Source of the DNA: Bacteroidota bacterium
GTDB lineage: Bacteria > Bacteroidota > Ignavibacteria > UBA10030 > UBA8401
Assembly (NCBI GenBank): GCA_035506275.1
Contig: DATJPT010000019.1
Coordinates: 248,001 to 312,000 of the forward strand
DNA length: 64,000 bases
Reading direction: 5' to 3'
Shown here piece after piece: positions 8,795 through 18,416 of the stretch. Both the position numbers and the translations under genes were made by a program. Position 1 is the stretch's first letter, and the number at the start of each line of letters is the position of its first letter. The notes beneath the pieces are model-generated. The model was not told the DNA's origin. It saw only the letters and a program-made list of their open reading frames with translations, and made no database searches.

Positions 8795-11347
8795 ATGAAA
8801 GCAATCCTGGAATTATTTTTTATCGTTTCATTTTGTGCCGTCGCAGTAACGGCGCAAGAGGAGGGCCAGACAATGCCCGTCGTTATTCCTACGCCTCAAC
8901 AGATCATCGTGAAAAATGCACATTGTAAGATCATGCCCGGAACAAAGATTGTTCTGGGGGCGAATTCAAAGCAGGAACAATTTGCCGCGCAGCAGATCAA
9001 TGAGGAGCTCGCCGGGTTAAAGGAGGCTCCGTTGAAGGTTGTGGCTGAGCAGTCCCTGCGAAAACTCCCCGCGAGCTATATTTTTATCGGAAGCCCTTCG
9101 TCGGACTTCGGACGGCAGTTCCTGCACGAGAGAAAAGAAGCGCTGAAACCGGAAATGAAGGAAGAAGGATATCTTCTCGATGTGGATCCGGGGAGCATCG
9201 TTATTGTTGCCGAATCGGAGAGAGGGAAATTCTATGCCGTCACGTCGCTTCTCCAGTTGATGCATCGCGAAAAGAAAAGCGTCATTGTCGATGCTGTCTC
9301 GATAGAAGATTATCCTCTCGAGAAGAACAGGGGTATCAGCGACGACATCAGCCGGGGACAGGTTTCCACGGTGGACAATTTCAAGAAAATCATCCGCTTC
9401 CTCGCCCGCTACAAAATGAATACCTTCAGCCCTTATGTGGAGGATATGTTCGTCTTCAAGAACCATCCTCTCATCGGAAAGGGGCGGGGTGCGCTGACAG
9501 TGCAGGAAGTCAAAGAGATCGATGCGTATGCAAAGAGATATTATGTGGATGTGATTCCGACATTCGAAACTCTCGGCCATTGGGAGAATATTTTGGCGAA
9601 GCCGGAATATCTTGGATATGCGGAGTTCCCGGGCGCACAGACGCTCAACGTCTCCGATGAAAAAGTCTATTCGCTTTTGGATGAAATGATCGGCGAGTTG
9701 TGCGATGCGTTCAGTTCGCCGTATTTCAACATGGGAGCGGACGAGTCGTGGGACGTCGGCCTGGGAGCCAGCAAAGAACGGGTTGCAGCGATCGGCATTG
9801 CTGCTGTTCACGCCGAGCACTATAAACGGGTCGCTGATATCGTCAGAAAATACGGAAAGAAACCGATGATGTACGGCGACATCATCCTTAATCATCCGGA
9901 AATCCTCCGGCAAATCCCGAAGGACATTGCCATTGTCGACTGGCATTACGACGCCTCGTTCCGTTATCCGAGTGCAGAGGTTTTCAGGAAGGCAGGATTC
10001 CCGTTTGTCGCATCCCCCGCGGTATGGACGTTCACGGGACCGTTTCCGAATTTTCTTACCACGTTCGTGAACATCAGGAACTTTAATCGCGATGGCTTCG
10101 CCAACGGGTCGCTTGGGCTCCTGACATCCAATTGGAACGATTACGGCGGGGAAGAACTGCGCGAACTGAATTATTATGGATATGCCTGGACAGCCGAGTG
10201 TGCGTGGCAGCCGTTGGGCGCCGACGTTGAATCGTTCAACAAGGCATTTTTCACGAAGTATTTCGGCGAGAATGATTGCAGCGACATTCAGACTGTCTAC
10301 ACCATATTAGCCGACCCGGCGAACGACGTCAGCTGGCAGGAGATGTGGCGCCATCCGATGCTGCCGTTCCGCGAGCGATCGCAGGAAGAAGGTTACCAGC
10401 CGTTGGCGGTCCGGGTTCAAAGTATACGGTCGACAATACCCCTCGCTTTGTCGTTGCTCGCAAGGGCAAAAGGGGATATCACGCACAATGACGACCAGCT
10501 CCGCTATCTGGAATTCATAGCGCGGCTGGATCTGTGGTTTGCGAAAAAAATAGAAGTGCAGGAGAAGGTCAAGCAGCTGAGCGCATTGGGAAATGCCTCC
10601 GCTAACAAAGACTCAATCGCTGCGCTGATCATTGACCTTTGTTCGGACGTTGTTAAAGATCTATCCTCGCTAAAGAGCGAATTCGAAAGACTCTGGCTTG
10701 CGACCAATAAGTCAGCGGGACTAGAACTGCTGCTCCTGCGGTACGACCGGCAGGCGGCATATTGGCAGGAAAAAATCGACCAAGTGAAGCGCGGAGATTT
10801 TTTGGTGAACCCGGAACTTGAAAGTGCATGGATCTACCATCCCAGGGCGCATCCGGGAAAGAAGGATTCCTCGCAAGTACAAAAAGCGTATTTCAGAAGA
10901 TCTTTTCTGGCTCCAAAAAATATCCGCTCTGCAACATTGCAGTTGATCGGAGATACCCATGCAAGAGTATCGGTCAACGGGAAAAGCGTCGGCGAAGTGT
11001 ATGCGCGGCCGTCCAATTCTCTCAGCGTTGAGCACCAGCGAATAAAGTTGTTTTCCGTTTTGCCGATGCTGAATGATTCATCAAATTGCATTGCGGTCGA
11101 AGCGGAAACTTTTTCTCCCGACGGGTCGGCCGGAATAAATCTCTACTGCGAGCTGGAGCTTGCAAACGGCTCTGTTCAAAAAATCATGACGGACGGGTCC
11201 TGGAAAGTTTCGGATAGCGCGGCGGGAAATTGGACTTCGGCCGTATACAACGATTCATCGTGGACCGGGGCCGCGGTGATCCCTTTTCCCGCTGTCATCG
11301 TGCGTCCCAATTTTGCTGCGGGGAGAGGTTCGTGGATAGAACGATAG
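8795..11347 (+). CDS. GH20-like beta-N-acetylhexosaminidase, secreted
   Basis: The 850-residue protein has a signal peptide (LFFIVSFCAVAVTAQ), a GH20b-type N-terminal domain (about 28-155), a TIM-barrel GH20 domain (about 160-480) with NRGISDDISRG at its start and the catalytic pair Asp316-Glu317 in MGADES, and a long C-terminal part. The last 150 residues or so (YFRRSFLAPKNIRSATLQL onward) look like a galactose-binding-type beta-sandwich. GH20 enzymes remove terminal GlcNAc or GalNAc from glycans, chitin fragments or muropeptides by substrate-assisted catalysis. The ATG follows AAGGGGG at 8781-8787. It stands upstream of the amidohydrolases and may share their transcript. Confidence 0.87.
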   Translation: MKAILELFFIVSFCAVAVTAQEEGQTMPVVIPTPQQIIVKNAHCKIMPGTKIVLGANSKQEQFAAQQINEELAGLKEAPLKVVAEQSLRKLPASYIFIGSPSSDFGRQFLHERKEALKPEMKEEGYLLDVDPGSIVIVAESERGKFYAVTSLLQLMHREKKSVIVDAVSIEDYPLEKNRGISDDISRGQVSTVDNFKKIIRFLARYKMNTFSPYVEDMFVFKNHPLIGKGRGALTVQEVKEIDAYAKRYYVDVIPTFETLGHWENILAKPEYLGYAEFPGAQTLNVSDEKVYSLLDEMIGELCDAFSSPYFNMGADESWDVGLGASKERVAAIGIAAVHAEHYKRVADIVRKYGKKPMMYGDIILNHPEILRQIPKDIAIVDWHYDASFRYPSAEVFRKAGFPFVASPAVWTFTGPFPNFLTTFVNIRNFNRDGFANGSLGLLTSNWNDYGGEELRELNYYGYAWTAECAWQPLGADVESFNKAFFTKYFGENDCSDIQTVYTILADPANDVSWQEMWRHPMLPFRERSQEEGYQPLAVRVQSIRSTIPLALSLLARAKGDITHNDDQLRYLEFIARLDLWFAKKIEVQEKVKQLSALGNASANKDSIAALIIDLCSDVVKDLSSLKSEFERLWLATNKSAGLELLLLRYDRQAAYWQEKIDQVKRGDFLVNPELESAWIYHPRAHPGKKDSSQVQKAYFRRSFLAPKNIRSATLQLIGDTHARVSVNGKSVGEVYARPSNSLSVEHQRIKLFSVLPMLNDSSNCIAVEAETFSPDGSAGINLYCELELANGSVQKIMTDGSWKVSDSAAGNWTSAVYNDSSWTGAAVIPFPAVIVRPNFAAGRGSWIER

Positions 11348-11412
11348 CGGAAATTTCCATGGCCCGAGGTTTGTTGCAGATGTAGTCATCCGATAACTTC
11401 TGAGGAGGTTGC

Positions 11413-14400
11413 GTGCGTAATAAGATTCTGGTTGTGACGGCGTTCGCGTGCTTTTGCGGCGGTCGGGTATTTGCTCAAATCGAACCGGCGGTCGGAATTC
11501 GAGAACATACGCCTGCAGTTCATGCGCTGAAGAACCTGACGATCGTCGTTTCCCCCGGCAAAAAGGTCGAGCACGGCACGATCGTTGTCCGGGACGGTGT
11601 CATAGAGGCAGCCGGGGCCAGCGTTCCGGTTCCGGCAGACGCGAGAATCTGGGACTGCACCGGATTGACGGCATATGCTGGACTGATCGATCTTTATACT
11701 GACATCGGCCAGCCGAAGCCGCAGCAGGGACAGCAGGGGGGCTCGCCGCCTCCGCCTCCGCGGGGATCCGTTCATTGGAATCCGCAGGTTCATCCGGAGA
11801 TTTCCGGGGCGCAAGAATTCCTTCCCGACAAAGAAACGGCGGAAAAATTTCGCGCATTGGGTTTCACGACAGTGCTTACGGCGCCGCCCCATGGAATTGT
11901 TCGCGGTTCTAGCGCCTTGGTTGCACTCGGCGATGGAAATGCAAATGCACTCCTTATCAGAGACAATGTAGCCCAGAATGTTTCCTTCTCACGCGACCAA
12001 TTTTACGATGGGTATCCCACCTCTCTCATGGGGGCCATAGCGCTTATTCGTCAAACGTTCATCGATGCAAGTTGGTACAAGGAAGCTCTCCGGAGATATG
12101 CCAAAAATCCCGCTCAGGAACGCCCCGAAGAAAATAGATCACTTGTCGCACTCGAAGCAGCCGCATCGGGAAAGCAGCCGGTGGTATTCGAAACCACCGA
12201 CGAGCAGAATGTTCTGCGCGCGTCGAACATCGCAAAAGAATTCTCGCTTTCGCTTTGGATCCGCGGCAACGGCTACGAATATCGCCGAATTGATGCAGTG
12301 AGAGAAGCAAACGCTCCGGTTATTCTTCCGGTGAATTTTCCCGATCCGCCGAATGTCAGCACTCCCGAAGATGCGCTCGATGTTACGCTCCAAGAGCTGC
12401 GCCATTGGGACTTTGCGCCGGAGAATCCTGCACGCCTGAAGGAGGCAGGAATTACGTTCGCCTTGACAACGTCGACGCTGAAGGATGTGGCAAAGTTCAG
12501 GCCGCTCGTTCACACCGCCATCGCCCGGGGGCTCAAAGCCGATGATGCGCTGGCTTCATTAACGACGATTCCGGCAAAGTTACTGGGTATGGAAAAGGAA
12601 TTGGGAACGATCGAAGCGGGAAAAGCAGCAAATTTTCTACTTGCCGACGGGGAATTGTTCGGTGAAAAAACAAAGATCAGAGAAACCTGGATCGATGGAA
12701 CTCGTTACGAAGTTAGATCCATTGCGCAAGCAGAGGCTCGCGGGACGTGGTCGTACCTGCTGAATGTCTCTTCCTCCAAAAAGGACACCGGCACAATTGT
12801 TATAAGCGGCGATCCTGAGATGCTTTCGGGAAATGTATCGCGCGCGGTCGTCAAGATGAAAGCAAACGCCGTTACCCTTTCGGGAAAGAATATTGCGTTG
12901 ACCTTTGCCGGCGATTCGTTAGGATATGCCGGAATTGTCCGGCTGAGCGGTGTGGTTCAGGATTCAACGATGACGGGTACCGGAGAATTGCCCGACGGAA
13001 CGTCCATCGCCTGGTCGGCGCGATTGACAAGGGCGTTTGTCGAGCCCCCCGATACAGCAAAGGAATCCGAGGCAGCGCACGCCTCGTTCGATGTTGTCTA
13101 CCCCGACGGAGCGTTCGGAAGGAAAAAGCTTCCGGAACAGCCTGAAAATATTTTGGTTAAAGGGGGATATGTTTGGACCAGCGGACCCCAAGGGAATCTT
13201 GAGAACACCGATATTCTGTATTCGAAGGGGAAGGTCGCGAAGATCGGGAAGAATCTCACCGCTCCGAAAGGAGCCGTCGTTGTCGATGCAACTGGGAAGC
13301 ATGTGACTGCAGGGCTCATTGATTGTCACTCCCATACAGCTATCTCCGACGGAGTAAATGAAGCGGGACAAGCGATCTCCGCCGAAGTCCGCATCGGTGA
13401 TGTGATCGATGCCAATGATGTCGCTATTTACAGGGAACTTGCCGGAGGATTGACCGTTGCTCATTTGCTTCATGGCTCCGCAAATCCGATCGGCGGCCAG
13501 AACCAGGTTGTGAAGCTGCGATGGGGAATGCTCCCGGAAGAGATGAAATTTGAAGGGGCGCCGAAGAGCATAAAGTTTGCGCTCGGCGAGAATGTGAAGC
13601 AGTCGAACTGGGGAGAGCGGTACACAACGCGCTATCCGCAAACGAGAATGGGAGTCGAGCAGATCATCAGGGACGAGTTCACCGCTGCCCGCGAATACGA
13701 AAAGAGAATGGAGGAGGCAAAGGATGATCCGGACAAGATTCCGCCGCGGAGAGACCTGGAGCTTGATGCTATTGTGGAGATTTTGAACGGCACGCGGCTC
13801 GTTCATTCGCACTCGTACCGCCAGGATGAAATTCTGATGCTCATGCGGGTTGCGGACGATTTTGGTTTCAAAGTTGCCACGTTCCAGCACGGGTTGGAGG
13901 GGTATAAAATTGCAGATATCCTTGTGAAGCACGGCGCGGGAGTCTCGACGTTCAGCGACTGGTGGGCATATAAGTATGAAGTGATCGACGCCATTCCATA
14001 CAACGGGGCGCTGATGCATGACGTGGGTGTCGTTGTATCATACAATTCCGACAGCGATGAACTTGCCCGCCGTCTGAACACCGAAGCCGCGAAAGCGGTG
14101 AAATACGGCGGGGTGAGCGAAGAGGAAGCGCTGAAATTTGTGACGATCAATCCGGCAAAGCAGCTGCGCATCGACAGCCGCGTTGGTTCGATCGAGGTGG
14201 GGAAAGACGCCGACTTCGTCATTTGGAGCGGTTCGCCGCTGTCGGCGTACTCGATGTGCGAGCAGACCTGGATCGACGGTCGAAAATATTTCGACAGAGA
14301 GGAAGACCGGGAAATGAACGCAGAGGTTCAAAAGGAGCGGACAGTGCTGATCCAGAAAGTTCTCGCCGCAAAAAAATCCGGCGGCAGCGGAACACCACCG

Positions 14401-14457
14401 ACGCCGTCGAAAAAGGCTTCGTACTCATGCCATGTGGACGATGGAGGCGGAAAATGA
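11413..14457 (+). CDS. Long amidohydrolase with degenerate N-terminal half and intact C-terminal half
   Basis: The 1014-residue secreted protein has two amidohydrolase-like halves. The N-terminal half (about 25-440) shows the family's beta-sandwich entry (HGTIVVRDGVIEAAGA) but the metal site reads YAGLIDLYTDIG, with no HxH. A Pro/Gln/Gly-rich stretch follows near residue 100. The C-terminal half (about 575-980) has TAGLIDCHSHTAISDG with metal ligands His639 and His641 in place, later His residues (LVHSHSYRQDE, FQHGLEGY) and SDWW with the usual Asp. It should be a metal-dependent hydrolase acting on cyclic amides or peptides; substrate is unknown. The start is GTG, four bases after AGGAGG at 11403-11408. 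It overlaps the next gene by four bases (ATGA). Confidence 0.87.
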   Translation: MRNKILVVTAFACFCGGRVFAQIEPAVGIREHTPAVHALKNLTIVVSPGKKVEHGTIVVRDGVIEAAGASVPVPADARIWDCTGLTAYAGLIDLYTDIGQPKPQQGQQGGSPPPPPRGSVHWNPQVHPEISGAQEFLPDKETAEKFRALGFTTVLTAPPHGIVRGSSALVALGDGNANALLIRDNVAQNVSFSRDQFYDGYPTSLMGAIALIRQTFIDASWYKEALRRYAKNPAQERPEENRSLVALEAAASGKQPVVFETTDEQNVLRASNIAKEFSLSLWIRGNGYEYRRIDAVREANAPVILPVNFPDPPNVSTPEDALDVTLQELRHWDFAPENPARLKEAGITFALTTSTLKDVAKFRPLVHTAIARGLKADDALASLTTIPAKLLGMEKELGTIEAGKAANFLLADGELFGEKTKIRETWIDGTRYEVRSIAQAEARGTWSYLLNVSSSKKDTGTIVISGDPEMLSGNVSRAVVKMKANAVTLSGKNIALTFAGDSLGYAGIVRLSGVVQDSTMTGTGELPDGTSIAWSARLTRAFVEPPDTAKESEAAHASFDVVYPDGAFGRKKLPEQPENILVKGGYVWTSGPQGNLENTDILYSKGKVAKIGKNLTAPKGAVVVDATGKHVTAGLIDCHSHTAISDGVNEAGQAISAEVRIGDVIDANDVAIYRELAGGLTVAHLLHGSANPIGGQNQVVKLRWGMLPEEMKFEGAPKSIKFALGENVKQSNWGERYTTRYPQTRMGVEQIIRDEFTAAREYEKRMEEAKDDPDKIPPRRDLELDAIVEILNGTRLVHSHSYRQDEILMLMRVADDFGFKVATFQHGLEGYKIADILVKHGAGVSTFSDWWAYKYEVIDAIPYNGALMHDVGVVVSYNSDSDELARRLNTEAAKAVKYGGVSEEEALKFVTINPAKQLRIDSRVGSIEVGKDADFVIWSGSPLSAYSMCEQTWIDGRKYFDREEDREMNAEVQKERTVLIQKVLAAKKSGGSGTPPTPSKKASYSCHVDDGGGK

Positions 14458-15824
14458 AGAAGAAAGTATACAGAAGACAGGAGACAGAATTCAGAAGAGT
14501 GATGCACGCATTTACGATTCTTTTGAGTTCATTGTTAATTGTTGATTGTTCATTGTTCGCCTCCGACCCTATTCCGGCAAAGAAGCAGGACCATCCCATA
14601 GCCCTGGTCGGCGCAACGATTCATCCTGTGACCGGACCGGAGGTCCCGAACGGGATCATTCTTTTTGATGCGGGAAAAATTACCGGTCTCGGGGCACAAG
14701 TTTCACTCCCTTCGAATGTTGAAAAGATCGATGTATCCGGGAAGCATATTTATCCCGGGCTCATCAACGCCAATTCGACGGTCGGTTTGACCGAGATCGA
14801 AGCAGTGCGTGCGACGAACGACTTCGCGGAAACGGGGCGCATCAACCCGAACGTGCGGAGCGAGATCGCCATAAATCCCGAGAGCGAATTGATTCCGGTC
14901 GCCCGCGCAAACGGCGTCGTTATCATGAATGTTATGCCGCAAGGGGGATTGATCGCCGGCCGCTCGGCTGCGATCATGATGGATGGTTGGACGCAGGAGG
15001 ATGTCATACTCAAAGCGCCGATCGGTATGGTGGTCAATTGGCCGCCGATGTCGGTATCGCATTCGCCATGGGTGCGTCAAACGGAGGAGGAGCAGAAGAA
15101 GGATCATGCCAAACAATTAAAAGACCTCGACGACGCCTTCGCCGATGCTCGAGCGTATATGGTGGCAAAAAAGGCGGAATCCGGAAAAGATGTTCCGCAT
15201 CATCCGATCGACGTGAGGTGGGAGGCGATGATTCCGGTTCTCGAACGGACGGTTCCGGTTCTCGTCATAGCGGATGAGCTGCGGCAGATCGAGGCCGCCG
15301 TTCAATGGTCAAAGGATCAAAATGTTAAACTCATCATCGTGGGGGGGAGGGATGCGTGGCGAACAGCCGACCTGCTGAAATCGAACGATATTCCGGTGAT
15401 CGTCGGTCCGACTCTCGACGAGCCGAACCGCGAGTGGGAGCCGTACGATGACGCCTTCACCGTGCCGGCGAAATTGTATTCCGCGGGTGTTCGGTTTGCG
15501 ATCTCAGGGGAAGGGGAGGCGATGGCCGAGCGGAATACGCCGTACCATGCGGCGATGGCCGCCGCATACGGCCTGCCGAAAGAGGAAGCGCTCAAGGCAG
15601 TGACGATTTATCCCGCACGGATTCTTGGCATCGATGCTCGAGCAGGATCGCTGGAAATCGGCAAAGACGCCACGCTTATTGTGACGAACGGCGATCCGCT
15701 CGAAATCGAATCCAATGTACTGATGGAATTCATCCAGGGAAAGAAGATCGACTTGCGCAGCAGGCATACAGTTCTGTACGACAAGTACCGGGAAAAGTAT
15801 AAACAGTCAGGGGTTTTGAAATAG
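14454..15824 (+). CDS. Amidohydrolase-like protein lacking the usual metal ligands
   Basis: The 456-residue product resembles the first half of its upstream neighbour: GLINANSTVGLTEIEAVRATND stands where active amidohydrolases have GxxDxHxH (shown here in outline), and no HxH pair is present. Later parts keep the fold (GIDARAGSLEIGKDATLIV). It may be a partner subunit or pseudoenzyme of the 1014-residue protein. The ATG at 14454 overlaps the previous stop and has GGAGG at 14443-14447; an internal ATG at 14502 begins the hydrophobic signal segment FTILLSSLLIVDCSLFA. The DNA between 14471 and 14558 looks like intergenic repeat sequence that now encodes this N-terminus. Confidence 0.82.
   Translation: MKKKVYRRQETEFRRVMHAFTILLSSLLIVDCSLFASDPIPAKKQDHPIALVGATIHPVTGPEVPNGIILFDAGKITGLGAQVSLPSNVEKIDVSGKHIYPGLINANSTVGLTEIEAVRATNDFAETGRINPNVRSEIAINPESELIPVARANGVVIMNVMPQGGLIAGRSAAIMMDGWTQEDVILKAPIGMVVNWPPMSVSHSPWVRQTEEEQKKDHAKQLKDLDDAFADARAYMVAKKAESGKDVPHHPIDVRWEAMIPVLERTVPVLVIADELRQIEAAVQWSKDQNVKLIIVGGRDAWRTADLLKSNDIPVIVGPTLDEPNREWEPYDDAFTVPAKLYSAGVRFAISGEGEAMAERNTPYHAAMAAAYGLPKEEALKAVTIYPARILGIDARAGSLEIGKDATLIVTNGDPLEIESNVLMEFIQGKKIDLRSRHTVLYDKYREKYKQSGVLK
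14471..14558. repeat. Dispersed repeat-like sequence inside a signal peptide region
   Basis: Bases 14471-14497 (purine-rich, CAGAAGACAGGAGACAG...) and 14527-14558 (repeated GTTCATTGTT / GTTGATTGTT units) look like the low-complexity intergenic repeats common in this bacterial group. The second unit recurs at 48971-48992 (inverted) and 61161-61172. Here both lie in frame at the start of an amidohydrolase-like gene. Confidence 0.5.
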
Positions 15825-15890
15825 CTGAATCATATGGGACTCTTATTGAGTTTGTCCCACGCATAACCGAAAATCGAGGTAGACCATAGA

Positions 15891-16562
15891 ATGAAGATCA
15901 ACGCTATTATCTTCGGCGCGACCGGAATGGTCGGAGAAGGAGTCCTCTACGAAGCGCTCAACCATCCCGACGTGGAATCCGTGCTGGTCATCGGAAGAAG
16001 ATCGTGCAATGTGACGCATCAGAAATTGAAAGAGATCATTCATGCCGATTTCTTCAGTTATGCGACCCTCGAGCGCGATCTCAAGAATTACAACGCCTGC
16101 TATTTTTGCCTCGGAGTCACATCGATCGGAAAGAGCGAATCCGAATACACCCGGATCACGTATACCTTGACGATGGCCGCAGCCCGCGTCCTGTCGCGGC
16201 TTAATCCCGACATGACATTCTGTTATGTCTCCGGCGCCGGAACGGACAGCACCGAAAAAGGAAAAATTATGTGGGCGAGGGTGAAAGGGAAGACGGAGAA
16301 TGATGTTGCCAGGCTTCCTTTTAAAGCGGCATACGCATTCCGCCCCGGTTATATCAAACCGATTAAAGGCCTGAGGAATGCCTATAAGCTCTCGATCGCC
16401 TTGGGATGGTTCTACCCGATCCTGTCCGCGCTCTTTCCCAACCATGTCTGCACGCTGCAGGATCTCGGCCGGGCGATGCTTCGAGTGACCGAAGCCGGTT
16501 ACCCGAAGAAGATACTCGAGAATGTCGATATCGCCGCTGCGGCGGCTGAGCTGCAACACTAA
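15891..16562 (+). CDS. NAD(P)-binding Rossmann-fold protein (epimerase/SDR-like)
   Basis: The 223-residue protein opens with a dinucleotide-binding motif (IIFGATGMVGEGVLYEAL; GxTGxxG type) and keeps the length of the small NAD(P)-binding family typified by YbjT-like and HTATIP2-like proteins. YVSGAGTDSTEKG followed by WARVKGKTE resembles the catalytic strand of that family, with Lys rather than a clear YxxxK. It is likely an oxidoreductase or a binding protein; substrate is unknown. A short inverted repeat (TGGGAC...GTCCCA, 15834-15858) precedes it. Confidence 0.75.
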   Translation: MKINAIIFGATGMVGEGVLYEALNHPDVESVLVIGRRSCNVTHQKLKEIIHADFFSYATLERDLKNYNACYFCLGVTSIGKSESEYTRITYTLTMAAARVLSRLNPDMTFCYVSGAGTDSTEKGKIMWARVKGKTENDVARLPFKAAYAFRPGYIKPIKGLRNAYKLSIALGWFYPILSALFPNHVCTLQDLGRAMLRVTEAGYPKKILENVDIAAAAAELQH

Positions 16563-16576
16563 TCACTGCGAGAACG

Positions 16577-17122
16577 ATGGTCTATATCGCAATGCTCCGC
16601 GGAATCAATGTGAGCGGGCAAAAAATAATAAAGATGGAAGACCTGAAGAAGGCTTTCGAAGCGATGCATTTTGAGCGGGTGACGACGTACATCCAGAGCG
16701 GCAATGTGATCTTTGATTCACCGGCGGCGGACCCCGGACAGCTTCAAACCCAGATCAGAAATAAATTGCTGAAGAGTTTCGGCTTTGAAATTCCGGTCGT
16801 CATCAGAACTGTGGATGAGCTCGAAGGAGTAACGAAGCGGAACCCGTTTAAGAAAGTAAATGCGGATAAAGGCGAAAATCTATACGTCTCGTTCCTTTCC
16901 GAAAAGCCGGGGAAAGCGGGCGAAAGGGAGTTGGAAAGAGTAAAGAGTGACGTCGATGACCTTCGGCTGTCCGGTAATGAGGCTTATATTCTTTGCCGAA
17001 AAAGCTATGCTAAAACCGTTTTCTCCAACACGCTGATCGAAAAGAAGCTCGGCGTTGCTTCAACAACCAGAAACTGGAACTCGGTGCAAAAACTTTTGAG
17101 CATTGCAAAAACCGGCAAGTGA
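16577..17122 (+). CDS. DUF1697 family protein
   Basis: The 181-residue protein matches the DUF1697 pattern from its first residues: YIAMLRGINVSGQKIIKM, then FERVTTYIQSGNVIFDS. The family is widespread, soluble and without a proven function. It begins 14 bases after the Rossmann gene, suggesting one transcript. No signal peptide or membrane segment is visible. Confidence 0.85.
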   Translation: MVYIAMLRGINVSGQKIIKMEDLKKAFEAMHFERVTTYIQSGNVIFDSPAADPGQLQTQIRNKLLKSFGFEIPVVIRTVDELEGVTKRNPFKKVNADKGENLYVSFLSEKPGKAGERELERVKSDVDDLRLSGNEAYILCRKSYAKTVFSNTLIEKKLGVASTTRNWNSVQKLLSIAKTGK

Positions 17123-17198
17123 ATTTCTGCGTTATAACGATCAATTATTCGAACTCTTTTTCCCCCATGCCAAATCGACAATGGAAGGATGAATTCTC

Positions 17199-17636
17199 AT
17201 GCTATCAACTGAACGAATTGACTTAGTCGCCCCTTGCGGCATAGATTGCGGAATCTGCGAACTGTACACTTGCCGCAACGACGCCCGACTCTTTAGCGCG
17301 TTAACCCTGCGGGGAATTCCTGCCGAAAAGCTTCCGTGTGACGGGTGCAGGGCGATTGGAGGAAATTGCCCTGTCATAAAAGAGAAATGCGAAACGTATG
17401 ATTGTGTTGCTGAGAAGAAAGTCGAGTACTGTTTTGATTGCTCGGATTTCCCGTGCGTCAAATTACACCCCTCCTCAAAACGAGCAGACGTCCTTCCTCA
17501 TAATATGAAAGTGTTCAACCTCTGCACGATGAAACGAGACGGCGTTGAAAGCTTCGTCGGACAATCGTCGGAGTTCAAAAAAAGATATTACGCCGGAATT
17601 ATGGAGATCGGCAAAGGTCCGCAGATCGATAACTGA
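17199..17636 (+). CDS. DUF3795 family cysteine-rich protein
   Basis: The 145-residue protein begins APCGIDCGICELYTCRND and has repeated Cys pairs (CDGCRAIGGNCPVIKEKC, YCFDCSDFPC), the pattern of DUF3795. Twelve or so cysteines suggest a metal or iron-sulfur site, but no function is established. The ATG at 17199 follows AAGGAT at 17184-17189. It sits in a run of small accessory genes. Confidence 0.85.
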   Translation: MLSTERIDLVAPCGIDCGICELYTCRNDARLFSALTLRGIPAEKLPCDGCRAIGGNCPVIKEKCETYDCVAEKKVEYCFDCSDFPCVKLHPSSKRADVLPHNMKVFNLCTMKRDGVESFVGQSSEFKKRYYAGIMEIGKGPQIDN

Positions 17637-17661
17637 ACGGAGTTGAATCGCTCTTGAGGAC

Positions 17662-18156
17662 ATGAATAATGTTCTGAAATATTTTTCAAGCTGCTTTCTG
17701 CTGTTGATCCCGATCTTATTCTGGAATGCTCTTTTTGCGTCGTCGCTTCCGCGGGGATACTCGATGGAATTTTTCTGGAAAGGTATACCTGCGTTCATCG
17801 GCACGACCGAAAATGTCTTGAGGGCAATAGTAATTCTTATCCCACTCCTCATGCCCTTAAAAGTGAGATCCCGCTCTCAGAAAACAGGTCTGGCGGTCTT
17901 CATCGCCGGGGTGGCGGTTTATCTTGCTTCATGGATTGCGTTGATCTATTTTCCGGAGAGCGTTTGGAGCCGCAGCATATTCGGCTTTATGGCTCCGGCC
18001 GCAACCCCCATTGTCTGGCTCACCGGAATCGGGCTCATCGGCGAAACGTTGTTTGCCGGCATACCGTATCATCCAATGGTTTACATCGGCCTTTCTGCCG
18101 TCTTTGTTGTATTTCATTCGATCCATTCATATATTGTGTTCGCACGGCTGCAATAG
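17662..18156 (+). CDS. Small four-helix membrane protein, unknown
   Basis: The 164-residue product has four predicted hydrophobic segments (about residues 8-26, 53-67, 78-95 and 110-160 with a break). No family is recognised. The gene starts 25 bases after the DUF3795 gene, so it is probably in the same transcript. Confidence 0.7.
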   Translation: MNNVLKYFSSCFLLLIPILFWNALFASSLPRGYSMEFFWKGIPAFIGTTENVLRAIVILIPLLMPLKVRSRSQKTGLAVFIAGVAVYLASWIALIYFPESVWSRSIFGFMAPAATPIVWLTGIGLIGETLFAGIPYHPMVYIGLSAVFVVFHSIHSYIVFARLQ

Positions 18157-18416
18157 GGATGTCCGACTCCACGACCGCTCACTCGAACTCCTAAGATCCT
18201 CAACGATTTCTCTTTCGGGTTGAATACTATGGATGCCGCTATCCGATCCTTTGGCAAAACCTCCATACCCCTGCGGCTTCTCGCCTCTTTATCCTGGCAG
18301 AGGATACATGCCGACAATCCCGCGCACAATGAATCCGTTCGTGATCCGATCCCTCAATTCAGAGGCCAGCCCCGCTTCCTTATGTGTCGGCTTCTTCGTG
18401 TGGGGGGTAATTTCAG

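Noticed and set aside
14223-14453. Longer N-terminus for the second amidohydrolase-like protein
   Set aside because: It lies within the coding end of the previous gene in another frame.
18157-18416. Possible small genes in the 260-base gap
   Set aside because: Two short frames overlap here but neither has a ribosome site or recognisable content.
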